Positions 59,566 to 64,000 of a DNA stretch of 64,000 nucleotides are shown here, in pieces (positions within the stretch are counted from its first letter, which is position 1; every line of letters begins with the position of its first letter). The notes under the pieces were generated by a model. The model worked only from the letters and a program-made list of their open reading frames with translations. It was not told the DNA's origin and ran no database searches. The stretch covers positions 12,815,772-12,879,771 of the forward strand of contig NC_061074.1 of assembly GCF_021917145.1 (NCBI RefSeq). Reading direction: 5' to 3'. The stretch is from Hypomesus transpacificus. Its lineage: Eukaryota > Chordata > Actinopteri > Osmeriformes > Osmeridae. Made by a program: the position numbers and the translations under genes.

Positions 59566-62500
59566 GTAAAACACTAAATCTCTGATAAAAACCTTGACTG
59601 CAGACTACCGTTTACCACGGCTTAATGCATTAATTGTGTGATTATGTGTTAATGATTTAGCTATGTTTTTACTCGGGACTGCATGGAAGTGCTACACATT
59701 TGTTAATTTTCTTTTGAAAAAAAAAAAATAGTTTGGGAATCATTTAAATGTATCGTCTCTGTAATATATTATTGTGTTCAGAGTTGCATTGAACCCCTCA
59801 CCCCCAAACCCCAAATAAATATAGGCTATTGGTCACACACACGCTGGCACGCACAGGCACATACAAACGCACACAGGCACACACACGCGCTTACACTGGT
59901 GCCATATGGTGCGTGTAGTGAAGTGCATTGCGTGATATGATTCACACATCCTGAAATGTCTTACGCTTTTCTCCAGATGTTCAGATGTTCTATTGACCAG
60001 ATTTATGAACGTCTTGATTGATTTGAATACTGCTGTTATCTATGTTTTGTTACCCAGTTTACAATATGCTATATTAATGGTTAGTCACAAATCCCCTCAA
60101 GACTGCTTCCAAAGCATTACATTTTGGACACATGTTGGCAACATGTGTCCTATTTTTGTCCAAGTGTTTTTGTTGTTGTTGTTGTAAATGATGATTTTCT
60201 TAGTATTCAAATAAGGAGAAAAATAGTCCTTGTGTTGTAATGTACAGTTCAGGACAGACCAATGCTGTTTAATCTTGAAAACAGAATTGATCTAAAACTA
60301 AGTTTTCCCTGCCTAGTCAGTCTTAGAAGCTGAACTGCTTCCATCAATAAGTCAATGCCTTCCAAGTAGTTTTCAAGCTTGTGTGGGAGTAAATTGTCTG
60401 TGTTGTCTTAAACCCCTGTTTGATTGCATGGAACAGAGGGTCGGGCCACAAATTGCATTCGATTGAACTAGTCGAAAGGCAGAATTGCATGCCTCAGGTT
60501 TTAAGATAGACAAAATTGCCAGAGCTTGCTGTCTTCCCTCAACATATTGGGTGCTGTCTATGTGATGTCTCTGCAAATAACGTGGCTCGCATGAGCTCTT
60601 TTCCTGATAGACAGGTCCAAATGACCTAGCTAGTTGCTGCACAATTAGTGATGACAAATTGTGGAACTTTCTATGCACTTCGGCAGAATTCAGAGCCCTT
60701 GCTGTGTTTGTTGTCATACACTAGTGATCTAAACAACCTTTCAACAAAACCAGTAATGGAAAAGAAGCCCTCATAGATATGTGTGTGTTCGTTGTCTCCT
60801 CCCCCTAGTTACTAAGTGAAAGCGTAGCTCTGGGTTCAGTAAAGCCTCTCAGAGCTCAACTTAATGAAATGGCCTGTGGATGATGAAACAACAGCAGAGC
60901 CTGTTTACAGTCCATACCAGGTCTGAGTCATATACACTGAATGATGTCCTACTTCTGATTCAGGGATGCCATCATTGAGATTAAACATGGGGCAAGGACA
61001 GTTGCCGAAACAAAGGCTGCGAGTCCTTTTCAGAAAGAGCGCATGAGATTAGTGCAAATGCAAATTCGTCCTGAGTTGACAGCACTCCAAAAGTACCCGT
61101 TCCTCAGCCTTAGGACTTCCACTAGCCACGGCTGGACGTCTCCTCGTTATGTAGATGGTGGAACATAAAAATGAAAAGGCACGAAAAAATCTGTGGTGGA
61201 TGGCAACCTGCCCCAGAGACAAGCCTCTGTCAGCTGAGAGTGCTGTCCCATTTACCTCTGGTGTGTCAACCAGGGTTCTGGCTGTTTTCAACAGGTACAC
61301 TCAGCCGTCTGTCTTCCCATTTCTCCCCACGGCTGCATGCCCAGGAAGATATTTTAAATACCACAGCCGGGGGGGGGGACGGGGGGGGGACGACAACTTC
61401 TGTTTCTCAAACAGACTGTTCCTCAAGGGCCACTCTGAAAATGGACGACAACAGCGTTGGAAGTGAAGCAGGAAGCTCCCTGACTTTAATTCACACCATA
61501 TTAGAATGACAGGAGAACACTCATGCCCCGGGAGAGGAAGGGACTCACGCATGCTTAATAGATTTTTATTTTTTTTGGATTGTGGGGGAATTCTTGCCAC
61601 AACAATATTAATTAATGAAAGGACCCCTATTATGTAATGCTACAGCTTGAAGCCATATGCCAAATATAGACTGAATCAACCGGGTCCTTAAAGATATCAC
61701 TTGATCTTCCCTCTGGGTCCATCACTGCTAACGATTTGTATTAAATAAGGCAGAATTGTACCAGAAGCTACTAGCCAACGCGTGTGTGGGTGTCTGTTGA
61801 TGCAGTTTAAGACGATTTGTTAGATGTTCTGTCAGAGTGTATGCTTTTGTGTGCGACTACACTGGCACGGTGTGGGTTATTTCATTAGCTCCACGAATAA
61901 ATAGCTTTCTTTCAAGTTGTCGGCGAATGTGAGATGTTTTTTTGTACTGCTGTCATCTTTGCATACATAATAGATGGCCGCACAGTTATTTCACATAATC
62001 ATGTTGTATGGTGATATTTGAGCAGGCCTTATGTGGATGAAAATTTTAATATAAGTGTGGAATTGAAAGTCAGTTGTATTCCTGACACCAACATGGACAG
62101 TGGGCCTGTGACTAAATGGGTTATGACCATAACACAGGAGCAGTTTTTCCATTAGCTGGAGAGATGATAGCCATCACCAGATTCTCTCCTTGCTCAACCT
62201 TCTCTCATGGAGAAATCCTTTATCACATTTTGTGAAGCCATGTCATTCACAGGGCCCCTACCATCTGAAAGAATCCTCAAGGTTACCTACAATTCAATCT
62301 TGCGGTCAAGCTCTCCTTATGCTTACAGACATTGGATAGTGATGGAGTTTTCTTTGTCGCACATTTTTCTTACTTAGAAGTTTGTGCAAAATTAAGACTT
62401 GATGAACGTTACATAACAGTTGGACAGAATGGATCTTGACAGAAGATTTTGTGAAAGTGGTGAAGATGTGGCTGTGTTTGTGTAGTTCATCCATTCATGT

Positions 62501-64000
62501 GGAAGTGTGGGGCCATGAATATGCCTCTCCCCCTCTCTCTTTTTCATAATTTGAATTCGATTAATTTTGCACGTTGATTTCAATGACCTAGAATCATATT
62601 TTTCTGAGCAAATAAAGTTACACACCCAAATAATTCCCCTTGAACATTCAACTCTCAGAGGATTCCATTAAAGGCTGTCCAGAGTAAATTGGGCCATGGG
62701 TGTTGAGGGTGAGCAAAGCTTTTTAGGTGGCCTCTGGTTTTGTCACTGACATGTTTTTCTCTTTGTCACAAATATGAAGGGCTATGTTTCTGTCTTTGAA
62801 AGGGGCTTCTACTCTCCGCACGCCAATCTTCCTGTCATGAATTGAACACGGCTGTGATTATTCTTCAGACGGTCATCAGGGGAGAATGCCCAAGGTGCCA
62901 TAGAGTCTACTCTGATTACACAGCTGCCACAGGAGTGTGTAGATGTATGTCACACTGACAGATAAAGGTGTCTTTTCAGTGTGGAAGACTTCTTGTCTCC
63001 AACAATATTATAAAACAGATGGAACCATGGCCTGTTGCCTTCACTGCGAGGACTATCGTTATTCTAAGTTACAATAATGGCAATATGGGACATAGAGCCT
63101 CTTACCTTGTGTTGTATTTCAAACCCTGTGGAGGAATACAGTCAGATATTCAAATCACAAACCAAGCTGAATTATACACAGGTCATAAAAACCTCCAGCT
63201 GGAATTGGGTAGGCTTTGAGAGAGTGAAAACAGCAAATATGACCCCGGGAAAGAGCGGGAAGCCCACAGTTAAGAGGGGAATAGTTTAAAATGAGTATGA
63301 AATGAGCAATATTTGCTTCACTTGGTTTGTTGTGGTGAGCATGCAGTTTTATATAAATCAGCACTTCCAGAAAGGGAACGCGATAAAGAGGTATTGCTCA
63401 TTGCAGGCTCTTCGGCATCTGATTCCATGAGCACTCATCCACATCCTGCATTAGCTTTAGCTGCCTGGTGGGTGACCTGCAGGTCTTAGTTCTGGGATTG
63501 CTGTTTGGATGTTTACCTCAGGTTCATGCCTGTGTTGGGCATGGCCTGATGTGGATCAGATGAGTGAATCTGCTTTACTGCTAAAAGCTCTGATTAATCC
63601 AGACGCCTCAGATGTAAGTATAATGTAGCGACACGCACAGTATGTCAGTAGGTTGCAGAATTCTGCTCCCGGCATACGATTCTGGTGATGGAAGATTGTC
63701 ATGCTGTCAGAGATGATCCAGAGACGGAAGGGAGGGGGGGAGGACTACTGGTACTGTACAGGGTGGCATGGGACCATTGGATAGACACTCTGCTTTTAGG
63801 TCGGCTATCCATCAGTTTAATGGAATTCGTAGGTGTTTTTTTATTTATTTTGTATTTCAATGATTCATATTCCAACCTTAGACTTCATATTGTTACAGTA
63901 GATGCACAGCAGCTCTAAAAGCCTTGCTGGAGCCTGTATTTGGGAGTAGTAGTCCTCTTCCCTTGCAGAGCAGAGAGGATAGGTAATGGATCCCAAGAGA
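59566..64000 (+). other. Probable first intron of the right-edge gene
   Basis: About 4.4 kb to the window end without a recognised exon. It holds CA-rich sequence at 59836-59890, poly-G runs at 61369-61389 and several frames of 60-112 codons without family resemblance. Confidence 0.45.
61369..61389 (+). repeat. Poly-G tracts
   Basis: Two consecutive G runs of about nine bases each, separated by GAC or AC. They are prone to sequencing error and to G-rich secondary structure. Confidence 0.8.

Overview
The window is vertebrate nuclear DNA, almost certainly from a ray-finned (teleost) fish. It has spliced genes with GT-AG introns, long AT-rich intergenic stretches, long (CT/GA)n and (CA/GT)n microsatellites, tRNA-derived SINEs with an L2-type tail, L2/Rex-like LINE 3' ends and a decayed Tc1-like transposon. 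The reconstructed proteins match vertebrate families closely but differ enough from the human versions to point to fish. No bacterial, viral or CRISPR-type system is present. The short open reading frames outside the genes below are mostly chance or microsatellite frames.

Layout, left to right. (1) 1-2500: 5' end of igsf9b on the minus strand; only the leader-peptide exon is inside the window. (2) 2.5-10.9 kb: intergenic DNA with a SINE, LINE scraps and a CATATG-rich minisatellite. (3) 11029-15602: jam3, plus strand, nine coding exons, including one GC-AG intron. (4) 17346-19187: vps26b, plus strand, six exons. (5) 20437-21933: thyn1, minus strand, seven exons, with a SINE filling most of its last intron. 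(6) 22393-25337: acad8, plus strand, eleven exons, sharing a 459-bp divergent promoter interval with thyn1. (7) 26.2-26.9 kb: Tc1-like transposon relic. (8) 27658-51813: esam, minus strand, seven exons with an 18-kb first intron holding the large microsatellites. (9) 52-59 kb: mostly intergenic, with one unrecognised three-exon candidate gene (54406-55678) that resembles the C-terminal half of a CUB domain. (10) 59508-59565: leader-peptide exon of an unidentified secreted or membrane gene that runs off the right edge.

The block igsf9b-jam3-vps26b-thyn1-acad8 corresponds to human 11q25, but ncapd3, which lies between JAM3 and VPS26B in human, is missing here. esam, which is megabases away on human 11q24, lies directly next to acad8. 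The genes do not form a pathway. igsf9b, jam3 and esam are immunoglobulin-superfamily adhesion proteins; vps26b is a retromer subunit; thyn1 is a nuclear EVE-domain protein; acad8 is a mitochondrial valine-catabolism enzyme. All exon joins were worked out by hand from splice sites, phase agreement and remembered family sequence; no alignment was run.
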